From Acinetobacter bouvetii (GTDB lineage Bacteria > Pseudomonadota > Gammaproteobacteria > Pseudomonadales > Moraxellaceae): a stretch of DNA of 64,000 nucleotides. Below, piece after piece: positions 56,312 to 64,000 of this stretch. Both the position numbers and the translations under genes were made by a program. A model generated the notes under the pieces. The model made no database searches and was not told where the DNA came from. It saw only the letters and a list, made by a program, of their open reading frames with translations. Numbering within the stretch: position 1 is the first letter of the stretch; each line of letters starts with the position of its first letter. The stretch covers positions 62,001 to 126,000 of the forward strand of contig NZ_CADDTS010000040.1 in the NCBI RefSeq assembly GCF_902753875.1. Reading direction: 5' to 3'.

Positions 56312-57508
56312 TTAGAAGCTGGATTCTTCTTTACTTGGATTGGCTTTTTGGGTTGTAGCATCAATTTTTAAAACCAAACTGATCATCACCGCACACATAA
56401 TTAACGATGACCCGCCATAACTGATAAACGGCAAGGTCAAACCTTTGGTTGGTAGCATGCCCATATTCATGCCGGCATTTACCAAAATTTGCAGCAGGAA
56501 AATGATACTGATACCGTAAGCCAAATAGCCTGCGCGTAAATATTGATGTTGCAAGGCACGATGGCCAATTTTGATACAACAGACCACCATGGTAAAAGAC
56601 AGGATCAAAACGGTGCTAATGCCAAAGAAGCCAAACTCTTCACCTAAAATCGCCAACATAAAGTCGGTATGCGCTTCAGGTAGATAAGACATTTTTTGGA
56701 TACTATGTCCTAGTCCAACCCCAAACCATTCACCGCGACCAAAGGCCATCAATGCATTGGACAGCTGATAACCAGTACCCAGCGGGTCAGCCCAAGGATT
56801 GGTAAAAGACAATGCCCGTTGCAGACGATAAGGTTCGAAGATAATCGCCACGGCTAGGCCGATGATGATCGCCACCATAAAACCGATAAACTGAATGGGT
56901 GGTGCTCCCGCTAAAAAGAATACCCCCAAAATCATCAACACGATCACCGCTGTTGCACCCAAGTCCGGTTCAGCCAGAATCAAACCTACGGTAATCACCA
57001 TGACCGCGCCCAGACGGAACAAGCCAGAAAGATTATTTCGTACCTCTTCTGCCCGTCGCACTACATAATCTGCAGTAAAGATCGCCATCATGACCTTGGC
57101 GACTTCGGATGCCTGTAAGGTAAATCCGGCAATACGAATCCATCGTGTAGAACCGTTGACTTCCGTACCGGCAACCAGTACCACTGCCAACAACAGAATC
57201 GTCATGATCCACAGCGGAAAAGTATTATTGAACCAGACATTCAGCGAAACACGATAAGCCAGAAATGCAGCAACACCACCCACAAAAATGGATATGCCGT
57301 GTCGAATGATGTAGTGAAATGCATTTTCATGTAGTCGATCCGCATAGGGCATCGAAGCCGATGCCACCATGATCGAACCGATACACAGCAAGGCAATCAC
57401 ACAAAAAATCAGTACATTCCGCGGCGTAACTTCAGCAGGGATTTTCGGTCCCCACTCATTATAGACCTGATTAATTTTATTGATGGTCGTCTGAGCTAAC
57501 CCAGCCAT
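56312..57508 (-). CDS. ftsW: Septal peptidoglycan glycosyltransferase FtsW (SEDS family)
   Basis: A 398-residue SEDS protein with about ten membrane helices that polymerises lipid II at the division septum. Family landmarks include GSTRWIRIAGFTLQASEVAKVMM near 119-141 (read as GSTRWI and QASEVAKV), AEPDLGATAVIV near 180 and LPTKGLTLPFISYGGSS near 353. It starts 21 nt after murD, with AAGGAAAG upstream. The pair is separated from the rest of the division and cell-wall cluster. Confidence 0.94.
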   Translation of the reverse strand: MAGLAQTTINKINQVYNEWGPKIPAEVTPRNVLIFCVIALLCIGSIMVASASMPYADRLHENAFHYIIRHGISIFVGGVAAFLAYRVSLNVWFNNTFPLWIMTILLLAVVLVAGTEVNGSTRWIRIAGFTLQASEVAKVMMAIFTADYVVRRAEEVRNNLSGLFRLGAVMVITVGLILAEPDLGATAVIVLMILGVFFLAGAPPIQFIGFMVAIIIGLAVAIIFEPYRLQRALSFTNPWADPLGTGYQLSNALMAFGRGEWFGVGLGHSIQKMSYLPEAHTDFMLAILGEEFGFFGISTVLILSFTMVVCCIKIGHRALQHQYLRAGYLAYGISIIFLLQILVNAGMNMGMLPTKGLTLPFISYGGSSLIMCAVMISLVLKIDATTQKANPSKEESSF

Positions 57509-57529
57509 ACAGCTTTCCTTATCGTTCTT

Positions 57530-58888
<1,359 letters not shown>

Positions 58889-58988
58889 TTATGGTCTGTT
58901 TTTAAAACTGACAAAATGTTAGCACTTTGCCGTTTTGAATGCTTTTTCTGTTTTGACTTTATCTCGGCTTTTTTGTGTCAGCGCGTAA

Positions 58989-59016
58989 AAAAACCGTCAT
59001 AAAAATGACGGTTTTT
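58989..59016. terminator. Bidirectional-type terminator downstream of the feo operon
   Basis: CCGTCAT / ATGACGG with a 4-nt loop is flanked by A5 and T5 tracts, extending the stem. It serves the minus-strand feo operon; murD starts on its other side. Confidence 0.85.
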
Positions 59017-59053
59017 CAAAATACTGATCTAAAGTGGAAATAAAACTTGAAAG

Positions 59054-59305
59054 TTACTTCCATTTTACTGCTTGGACTTCAGGTTTTTTCTGCACTGGGT
59101 CTTCATTTGCAGAACAGCCACAACTGCCGCCGCAACCTGAAACCATCGCCGGCTTTAACCACTTTGCCAAAGCTGTCCAGCCCTGCTTTTCACAGTGCTT
59201 AGACAGTGCCGTGAAGACTGAGTTCGATGTTCTGGGAAAAACTTTCTTAAACACCACGACAGCACTCCAAATGACCAATGCGGCAACAATTAGAATTTCA
59301 ATCAT
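59054..59305 (-). CDS. Cys-rich small membrane protein of the feo operon
   Basis: An 83-residue protein. An N-terminal helix (IEILIVAALVIWSAVVVF) is followed by a basic amphipathic segment, then the cluster SGCGGSCGCSANE near 57-69. In the same place other bacteria have FeoC or a 'FeoB-associated Cys-rich membrane protein'. This protein is not FeoC-like (no winged helix). It lies 30 nt after feoB with GGAGA before its ATG. It may assist iron transfer or sensing; that is inferred from position and cysteines. Confidence 0.82.
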   Translation of the reverse strand: MIEILIVAALVIWSAVVVFKKVFPRTSNSVFTALSKHCEKQGWTALAKWLKPAMVSGCGGSCGCSANEDPVQKKPEVQAVKWK

Positions 59306-59335
59306 CTCAGTCTCCTTTCACAACCTTAAATAACA

Positions 59336-61192
59336 TTATCCAAAGTAATGTGAAGCAATTTGATAAGTCAGGAATGACATCACATAGGCCAGACCAAACA
59401 GGTAAATCGTCATGAACGATACAGTTTTCCATGAACCGGTTTCACGGCGCACGGTCGCCAGCGTCGCCAGACAGTGCGGTGCATAAATAAACCACACCAG
59501 TAGCGACAAACCGGTTGCCAATGACCAGCCCAAGTCACCTGTGCCACCAATAATCGAAGCCAGACCTTGAGACATGGCATCTTCATCGACCGCAGACAGT
59601 GCATAGACGGTACCCAATGCTGCCACCACCACTTCACGGGCAGCCATGGCAGGAATCAGGGCAATACAAATCTGCCAGTTAAAGCCTAGAGGAGCAAAAA
59701 TTGGCTGCATCACATGACCCAGCATCCCCGCAAATGAATAATCAATTGCCGGGCCTGTCGCCCCATCTGGTGCTTGCGGGAAAGTACACAGGAACCATAG
59801 TAAAATAGACAGCGCGAAGATGATGCCACCAACTCGTTTCATAAAGATCTTGGCGCGATCCAGCAAACCGATCCACACGCTTTTGACATCAGGAAAACGG
59901 TAGCTTGGCAACTCCATCAACAACATATGCTGTGATTTGTCTTTCTGGAAAAATTTCAGCACGGTTGCCACAATCAGGGCACTGACAATCCCAGCCATGT
60001 ATAGCGCAAACAGCACCAGACCTTGCAGGTTAAAGATGCCCCAAATCATTTTTTCTGGAATAAAAGCAGCAATCAGCAAGGCATATACTGGTAAGCGAGC
60101 TGAACAGGTCATCAGCGGTGCCACAAAAATCGTGGTTAAACGGTCACGTGGATCACTGATGCTACGGGTGGCCATAATGCCCGGTACTGCGCAGGCAAAG
60201 CTGGACAGCAGCGGAATAAAGGCACGTCCAGAAAGACCTGCTTTAAACATTAATTTATCCAGTAAAAATGCCGCACGCGGTAAATAACCCGATTCTTCCA
60301 GTACCAAAATAAAGAAGAACAGGATCAAAATCTGCGGCAGAAACACCACCACACCGCCCGCACCGGCAATAATTCCATCCACCACCAGACTATTCAACAG
60401 TGGATGGGAAATATATGCACCTACCGCTTCACCCAGCCAGCCAAAGAAGCTTTCAATGCCGTCCATAAACGGTGCTGCCCAGGCAAATACCGCCTGAAAC
60501 ACAATGAACATCATCACGGCCAGACTGACCAAACCTAAAACAGGATGTAAAAATATTTTATCCAGGAAGTCTGAACGTTTATCTTCCTGATCGACCGAAT
60601 GCACCACATCATGCAAGATGGTTTCAATCTTATGATGGTTACTACCGGTTAAACCACTGAGTTCAGTATGCGGCGTTGAATATTTGCCTTGATCAAGCGC
60701 ATTCATCAGGTTTTCAATCCCTGAATTACGCACTGCTACAGTTTCTACCACCGGAATCCCTAAGCGTTCCGCCAGTTTTTGCGTGTTGATTTGCATGCCA
60801 CGACGGCGTGCTTCATCCATCATGTTCAACACCAGCAGAATCGGACGACCCAGCTCAATCATTTCCAGAACCAGACCCAAATGCAGTTTTAAGTTGGTGG
60901 CATCGACCACACACAGAAATGCATCTTGCTGACCTTCTTCTGCAATTTTGCCTTGCACCACGTCGCGGGTAATCGCTTCGTCCGGACTGGTCGCGTCCAG
61001 ACTGTAGGTCCCCGGCAAATCCAGCACCCGAACCGCACGTGCTGAAGGTAAGGTAAATTGACCAACTTTACGCTCAACCGTAACCCCGGCATAGTTGGCC
61101 ACCTTTTGCCGCGTTCCGGTCAAATGGTTAAATAATGATGTCTTACCGCAGTTTGGGTTACCTACAAGGGCAATACGTAGCGCATCACTCAT
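59336..61192 (-). CDS. feoB: Ferrous iron transporter FeoB
   Basis: A 618-residue inner-membrane Fe(II) importer. The N-terminal G domain has GNPNCGKTSLFNHL near residue 11, the switch DLPGTYSLDA near 57 and NMMDEARRRG near 122. The membrane part has two gate repeats, including LSSFACAVPGIMATR near 340. It is shorter than the 770-residue E. coli protein, with a compact C terminus. Its ATG overlaps the feoA stop (ATGA). It is likely induced in iron limitation through the Fur-type site upstream of feoA. Confidence 0.95.
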   Translation of the reverse strand: MSDALRIALVGNPNCGKTSLFNHLTGTRQKVANYAGVTVERKVGQFTLPSARAVRVLDLPGTYSLDATSPDEAITRDVVQGKIAEEGQQDAFLCVVDATNLKLHLGLVLEMIELGRPILLVLNMMDEARRRGMQINTQKLAERLGIPVVETVAVRNSGIENLMNALDQGKYSTPHTELSGLTGSNHHKIETILHDVVHSVDQEDKRSDFLDKIFLHPVLGLVSLAVMMFIVFQAVFAWAAPFMDGIESFFGWLGEAVGAYISHPLLNSLVVDGIIAGAGGVVVFLPQILILFFFILVLEESGYLPRAAFLLDKLMFKAGLSGRAFIPLLSSFACAVPGIMATRSISDPRDRLTTIFVAPLMTCSARLPVYALLIAAFIPEKMIWGIFNLQGLVLFALYMAGIVSALIVATVLKFFQKDKSQHMLLMELPSYRFPDVKSVWIGLLDRAKIFMKRVGGIIFALSILLWFLCTFPQAPDGATGPAIDYSFAGMLGHVMQPIFAPLGFNWQICIALIPAMAAREVVVAALGTVYALSAVDEDAMSQGLASIIGGTGDLGWSLATGLSLLVWFIYAPHCLATLATVRRETGSWKTVSFMTIYLFGLAYVMSFLTYQIASHYFG

Positions 61193-61449
61193 GCAGTGAT
61201 CCCCTCTTCAATTTCAATTTTTTCAGCTTCAACTTTACGCAGTGCGAAACGGGTAAACCCCACCTGGATCAGGATGGGATCGCCACCAAATACTCCCTTG
61301 GTAATGACCTGAACTTTTGTTCCCGGTACAAAACCCAAAGTTTCTAAACGACTCGCCACCAGATCGGTCTGAGCTGTATCACCATCCAAAGTACGATTCA
61401 CTTTGCTAATGATGGCAGTTTGTTTCGCTTTCAATTCTGACAAACGCAC
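61189..61449 (-). CDS. feoA: Ferrous iron transport protein FeoA
   Basis: An 86-residue SH3-like protein that supports FeoB. The motif RLETLGFVPGTKVQVI and the closing TRFALRKVEAEKIEI are typical. I place the start at GTG 61449 (reading MRLSELKAKQ), with TAGGAA 8 nt upstream. The frame is open back to 61551, but the added 34 residues would be a hydrophobic segment encoded by the promoter and Fur-box region, unlike FeoA. Confidence 0.9.
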   Translation of the reverse strand: MRLSELKAKQTAIISKVNRTLDGDTAQTDLVASRLETLGFVPGTKVQVITKGVFGGDPILIQVGFTRFALRKVEAEKIEIEEGITA

Positions 61450-61485
61450 CGCATCGCTTCCTAAAATATTTAGTACAGTATACAA

Positions 61486-61504
61486 ACAAATGAGAATAAT
61501 TACC
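61486..61504. promoter_or_regulatory. Candidate Fur box upstream of feoA
   Basis: ACAAATGAGAATAATTACC matches the 19-bp Fur consensus at 13 positions by eye. It lies 36 nt upstream of the feoA start. A partial second match, ATGAGAATTGGAATC, lies on the minus strand about 30 nt further upstream. Iron-bound Fur would repress the feo operon here. Confidence 0.6.
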
Positions 61505-61621
61505 AAGTAAGGTTTGATTCCAATTCTCATCTTGTTTGCAGTATTCGACATTGCAAAAAAATTGGTCTACATTGAGCAAGACCACGAAAAATCTGGTGTT
61601 TTTAGTTAACGTAGAAGTGTC

Positions 61622-62539
61622 ATGCTCAATAAAAAGCCTCGTATCCCAGCCCCGGTTCAAATTCCTGAACATTTAAGTTTTTTACAGGGGTTTCGAGATT
61701 ATTTGATTGCTCAAACAGTAAGCCCACACACACGTAATGCCTATCTATCTGATTTAATTCAGTGTAGTGAATGTCATAGTGCTTACATGCCGGACTGGTC
61801 CAGTGATGATGTTGCCGATGTTTTGCTGAATCTCACCAAACAAGGCAAAAGCCCGCGTTCGATTGCCCGCTCACTTTCTGCTCTACGATCCTTTTATAAA
61901 TTCTTGCGGGAACAAAAAATACGTTCCGACAATCCCGTTGCCACCCATAAAACGCCAAAAATTGGTCGAGCCTTGCCTAAAGATTTGTCCGAAGCGGATG
62001 TGGAAGCCCTGATTAATGCTCCCAACATCAATACCGCCTTGGGTTTACGTGATCGGGCCATGTTTGAAGTGCTGTATGCTTGTGGACTGCGCGTGTCGGA
62101 ATTACTCAACTTAAGACTAGAACTGATTAATTTAAAACAAGGCTATTTACGCATTACCGGTAAAGGCAATAAGGAACGGCTGGTACCACTTGGACAAGTC
62201 GCCTGCGAATGGATTGAAAAATATCTACATGAAGCACGCTCTAGCCTGTATAAATCGGCGACCGACTATGTGTTTTTAACCCAGCATGGCGGCATCATGA
62301 GCCGGCAAAATTTCTGGTATGCGATTAAGCGTTATGCCCTGCAAGCCGGTATTCAGGCCGAACTGTCTCCGCATACCCTGCGGCATGCCTTTGCCACCCA
62401 TCTTCTGAATCATGGCGCAGACCTGCGTGTAGTGCAGATGCTGCTTGGTCATAGTGATTTATCCACCACGCAAATTTATACCCATGTGGCGCAAGTCCGT
62501 ATGCAACAACTGCACGCCAGCCATCATCCACGTGCCTAA
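61622..62539 (+). CDS. xerD: Site-specific tyrosine recombinase XerD
   Basis: A 305-residue recombinase that resolves chromosome dimers at dif together with XerC. The SAM-like core-binding domain covers about 15-105. The catalytic residues are all present: R157 (CGLRVSE), K181, H251 and R254 (HTLRHAFATH), H277 (LLGHSDL) and Y286. XerC and XerD are hard to tell apart by eye; I call XerD because it is followed by dsbC and hom, the order I recall in Pseudomonas (and xerD-dsbC in E. coli). It is divergent from feoA. Confidence 0.85.
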   Translation: MLNKKPRIPAPVQIPEHLSFLQGFRDYLIAQTVSPHTRNAYLSDLIQCSECHSAYMPDWSSDDVADVLLNLTKQGKSPRSIARSLSALRSFYKFLREQKIRSDNPVATHKTPKIGRALPKDLSEADVEALINAPNINTALGLRDRAMFEVLYACGLRVSELLNLRLELINLKQGYLRITGKGNKERLVPLGQVACEWIEKYLHEARSSLYKSATDYVFLTQHGGIMSRQNFWYAIKRYALQAGIQAELSPHTLRHAFATHLLNHGADLRVVQMLLGHSDLSTTQIYTHVAQVRMQQLHASHHPRA

Positions 62540-62645
62540 GCTCAACGCCAGCCATCATCTACGACTAAGAAGTGTTAACGAGCGTGGCTTTTTTTTTGCT
62601 ATGCTTAGCCACCAGTTTTTAATATTTACAAAAAAAGGGTTATTT

Positions 62646-63461
62646 ATGTTATTTACCCGTTCAAAGCTTTTTATTGCATGTACTTTACTGAGCAGCGTAG
62701 CCATGACTGCCTGCTCAAATTCAAATAATGATGACAAAAAGCAAAGCACCTTAACGGCTAGTGCACCGGCAACTGGAGAGGCTTCCAATCTCTCTGAACG
62801 CAATGCCCAACAACGTCTGATCAATACGCTGCAGCAACACTTTAAAAAAGCCAATATCAATGCCAAAATTTTAAATATTAAAAGCACTGAAGTTCCAAAT
62901 CTGTATTGGGTCACTCTGGAAGGCATGTCATCTGTCTATGCCACTGCCGATGGCAAATACATTATTCAGGGTGATGTGCTGCGTTTAGGCGACAGTAAAA
63001 TTCACAATGTCAGTGAAAGCCTGCAATCTGAAGCCAATAAAAAGCTGCTTGCTAACTTAAAAACTGAAGATCTTCTGGTTTATAAAGCCAAAGGCAAAAC
63101 CAAACACGTCGTTTATGTCTTTACCGATGCCAGCTGCCCGTATTGTCATAAACTGCATGAGCATATGGCCGAAATCAATGCTGCCGGTATTGAAGTGCGT
63201 TATATCGCATGGCCACGTGGTGAACAGTTCATGCCTGCCATGGAAAGCGTGTGGTGTAGTGCAGACCGTCAGGCGGCTTTTGATCAGGCAATTGCAGGTG
63301 CGCCACTACCTCCAGCGACCTGTAAAAACCCGGTACGTGACCAGTATCAACTGGGGATGAATATGGGCGTCAACGGAACTCCCGCTATTTACAATGCTGA
63401 GGGTGTTTATTTGGGTGGATATCTATCCCCTGAAGAATTGATAAACCGTTTAAATAACTAA
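62646..63461 (+). CDS. DsbC-like thiol:disulfide interchange protein, apparently a lipoprotein
   Basis: A 271-residue thioredoxin-fold protein of the DsbC/DsbG type. The N-terminal DsbC dimerisation domain (about 55-130; IKSTEVPNLYWVTLEGMSSVYA, shown in part as EVPNLYWVTLEGMSS) precedes the catalytic domain with C164-P-Y-C167 in DASCPYCHKLH. A second cysteine pair (VWCSADR, ATCKNP) matches the structural disulfide of DsbC, and the cis-Pro loop is NGTPAIY. The signal peptide ends in MTACSNSNNDDK, with Cys23 in a lipobox-like position and a flexible N/D/K/S linker, so it may be membrane-anchored. ATG 62646 was chosen; the frame is open upstream into xerD. Confidence 0.9.
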   Translation: MLFTRSKLFIACTLLSSVAMTACSNSNNDDKKQSTLTASAPATGEASNLSERNAQQRLINTLQQHFKKANINAKILNIKSTEVPNLYWVTLEGMSSVYATADGKYIIQGDVLRLGDSKIHNVSESLQSEANKKLLANLKTEDLLVYKAKGKTKHVVYVFTDASCPYCHKLHEHMAEINAAGIEVRYIAWPRGEQFMPAMESVWCSADRQAAFDQAIAGAPLPPATCKNPVRDQYQLGMNMGVNGTPAIYNAEGVYLGGYLSPEELINRLNN

Positions 63462-63586
63462 TTTTTATCAGTTCATTTACTAAATTTAATAGGTAGAGAT
63501 AAAGTGATATCTACCCTAGAGTCTGGCGGTTTTTTTAGCTATGATCTAGATTGACTAAAAAGTTGAATACATATTTGGAGTGTGAC

Positions 63587-64000
63587 GTGAAACCAGTTCG
63601 TCTGGCAATCCTCGGTCTTGGTACTGTGGGTGGTGGTGCCCTTAAACTACTAAAAGAAAATGCTGCTGAGATTAAACGTCGCACCGGTCGTGAAATTGAA
63701 ATTACCCATGTCGGGACTCGTCGCCCTCGTCCTGATCTGGATTTGCCTGCTACAGCCAAACCAAGTGCCGATTTACTTGATATCGTGCGTCAGCCTGATG
63801 TTGACGTTGTGGTTGAAGTGATGGGCGGCATTCATCCGGCATATGAAGTGATTCGTGAAGCCATCATTCATGGCAAACAGGTGGTGACTGCTAACAAAGC
63901 ACTCTTGGCTGAACACGGTAATGAACTGTTTAAACTGGCTGATGATCACCACGTTCAAATTGCTTATGAAGCGGCAGTTGCGGGTGGTATTCCAATTATT
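63587..64000 (+). CDS. hom: Homoserine dehydrogenase (N-terminal part, cut by window edge)
   Basis: The frame is open from GTG 63587 to the end of the window (138 residues). It begins with the NAD(P)-binding Rossmann motif VRLAILGLGTVGGGALKLL. The segment VVVEVMGGIHPAYEVI and KQVVTANKALLAEHG follow, and the fragment ends EAAVAGGIPII; all are typical of Hom. The enzyme reduces aspartate semialdehyde to homoserine for threonine and methionine synthesis. TTGGAG lies 8 nt before the GTG. No aspartokinase domain precedes it, so it is the monofunctional form. thrC would be expected next. Confidence 0.95.
   Translation, partial: MKPVRLAILGLGTVGGGALKLLKENAAEIKRRTGREIEITHVGTRRPRPDLDLPATAKPSADLLDIVRQPDVDVVVEVMGGIHPAYEVIREAIIHGKQVVTANKALLAEHGNELFKLADDHHVQIAYEAAVAGGIPII

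Noticed and set aside
61450..61551. A longer FeoA with a hydrophobic N-terminal segment
   Set aside because: The extra residues would come from the region holding the Fur-type box and promoter, and FeoA is a small soluble protein; a good Shine-Dalgarno supports GTG 61449.

Overview
The window looks like a chromosomal core segment of an Acinetobacter species (Moraxellaceae, Gammaproteobacteria). I infer this from recognised sequences: a tandem-domain polyphosphate:AMP phosphotransferase close to the one known from A. johnsonii, a UbiE with a long N-terminal tail, the ubiE-ubiJ-ubiB and pilB-pilC-pilD-coaE blocks, xerD-dsbC-hom, and an isolated murD-ftsW pair. The species cannot be fixed from the sequence alone. 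I saw no insertion sequence, integrase, prophage gene, CRISPR array or replication origin. Base composition is fairly even, apart from AT-rich intergenic stretches and one small AT-rich lipoprotein gene.

Layout. 1-2.5 kb: start of recC (minus, cut by the window edge), a DUF697-like gene and pap (minus). 2.7-6.9 kb: a conserved unknown gene and the ubiquinone genes ubiE-ubiJ-ubiB. 7.1-9.8 kb: an unknown lipoprotein and an outer-membrane barrel protein. 10-15 kb: a patatin-like lipase, then hisIE followed closely by a UvrD/FBH1-like helicase and an AAA/ABC-type ATPase with degenerate catalytic motifs. 15.2-21.6 kb: a promoter, a structured leader and the six-gene Mnh/Pha cation/proton antiporter operon (A+B fused, C, D, E, F, G). 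21.7-29.5 kb, minus strand: a SHOCT lipoprotein, then the translation/transcription cluster read as tpiA-secG-tRNA-Leu-three identical tRNA-fMet-rimP-nusA-infB-rbfA. 29.7-34.2 kb: type IV pilus assembly genes pilB, pilC, pilD and coaE. 34.2-36.4 kb, minus: EamA exporter, rlmB, ppnP. 36.9-39.7 kb: recN, yqgE, ruvX.

39.7-45.1 kb: an aaeXAB-like aromatic-acid efflux operon (minus), a divergent IclR regulator whose flanks share repeated palindromic motifs, and an AlkB-type dioxygenase (minus). 45.3-50.7 kb: ABC exporter, phoU (minus), TolC-family channel (minus) and an unknown lipoprotein. 50.8-56.1 kb: TPP riboswitch and thiC, nudF-cpdA, dksA-gluQ, with a hairpin over the gluQ ribosome-binding site. 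56.3-61.5 kb, minus: murD-ftsW, then feoA-feoB with a Cys-rich partner behind a candidate Fur box. 61.6-64 kb: xerD, a membrane-anchored DsbC-like protein and the start of hom (cut by the window edge).

Most of the window is housekeeping. The strongest candidates for something undescribed are the hisIE-linked helicase plus degenerate-ATPase pair, the structured leader of the antiporter operon, the hairpin that buries the gluQ start signal, and the mirrored motif pairs around the IclR gene. Family assignments rest on recognised motifs and remembered family patterns; no database search was run.
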